5,369 nucleotides of DNA from Nitrososphaerales archaeon TH526. GTDB taxonomy: Archaea; Thermoproteota; Nitrososphaeria; Nitrososphaerales; Nitrososphaeraceae. Shown in pieces: positions 5,160-5,369 of this stretch. The notes beneath the pieces are model-generated. The model did no database searches. It was not told where the DNA came from and was given only the letters and a program-made list of their open reading frames with translations. A program made the translations under genes and the position numbers. The stretch's first letter is position 1. Each line of letters starts with the position of its first letter. The stretch lies in NCBI GenBank assembly GCA_014523665.1, contig JAATVR010000648.1, positions 1 through 5,369 of the forward strand, given 5' to 3'.

Positions 5160-5369
5160 ATGAGTGAAATTTCTAACAATAACAGGCATTTTTTGCTATA
5201 CACTCTAAAGTGGATGAGTATATACATGGCTATAGGATTCATTGCAGCCTTTTTATTGCCATTCCCTGTATCTCTGGTCGGAGCAATCGGAGGAGTTATG
5301 CTACTTAACATCTTGAGGACACGCTTAATGTTGAAAAAGATGGGAATTAGTATGAAAGGACTATTTGGT
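5160..5369 (+). CDS. Small membrane protein, C-terminus beyond the window edge
   Basis: The first 70 residues are visible and the frame is open at the window end. The N-terminus (MSEISNNNRHFLLYTLKW) is polar and then amphipathic. Two hydrophobic segments follow at about 18-34 (SIYMAIGFIAAFLLP) and 36-53 (PVSLVGAIGGVMLLNIL), separated by a PFP turn. A basic stretch, RTRLMLKKMG, comes next. This looks like a two-helix hairpin in the cytoplasmic membrane with both ends inside (positive charges after the second helix). I do not recognise the family and give no function. The start is supported by the strong Shine-Dalgarno AAGGTGAT. It is divergent from the HTH fragment, with about 170 bases between that gene's probable original start and this one. 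Confidence 0.75.
   Translation, partial: MSEISNNNRHFLLYTLKWMSIYMAIGFIAAFLLPFPVSLVGAIGGVMLLNILRTRLMLKKMGISMKGLFG

Noticed and set aside
5081..5311. Minus-strand open frame opposite the small membrane protein
   Set aside because: The plus-strand frame has a strong Shine-Dalgarno site and two good membrane helices; the minus frame has neither.

Overview
The window looks like a stretch of an AT-rich archaeal chromosome, most likely an ammonia-oxidising thaumarchaeon (Nitrososphaeria, for example a Nitrososphaera- or Nitrosocosmicus-like lineage). This is an inference. It rests on TATA-like boxes upstream of several starts, a mix of Shine-Dalgarno and near-leaderless starts, a cluster of small stand-alone CBS-domain genes, and a small two-HTH protein resembling a family I associate with that phylum. 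No rRNA, tRNA, CRISPR array, insertion sequence or integrase is visible.

Layout. 1-269 (minus) is the N-terminal part of a CBS-domain protein that runs off the left edge. 270-699 is a divergent intergenic region that appears to hold a decayed second CBS copy on the minus strand. 700-1413 (plus) is a carbon-nitrogen hydrolase with an intact Glu-Lys-Cys triad; its expected C-terminal end continues in another frame to 1483. 1514-2263 (plus) is a CBS pair fused to a C-terminal C2H2 zinc finger. 2360-2824 (plus) is a second CBS-pair protein with an abnormal, hydrophobic C-terminus; a small membrane-protein ORF (2764-2928) overlaps its end. 2929-3201 is intergenic. 3202-4422 (minus) is a CPA2/NapA-type cation:proton antiporter. 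4647-4886 (minus) is a fragment of an HTH protein whose first half lies upstream without a start codon. 5160-5369 (plus) is the start of a small membrane protein that runs off the right edge.

How the genes may work together. CBS pairs generally bind adenine nucleotides and act as energy or ionic-strength sensors, so three CBS genes and one remnant beside an antiporter suggest stress or ion homeostasis. No operon joins the antiporter to the CBS genes: it is convergent with them. The most distinctive gene is the CBS-C2H2 fusion, which could link nucleotide sensing to nucleic-acid or protein binding. The second theme is decay: up to four loci (CBS remnant, hydrolase C-terminus, second CBS gene C-terminus, HTH gene) show signs of frameshift or truncation. 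This points to an accessory, eroding neighbourhood or to indel errors in the assembly.
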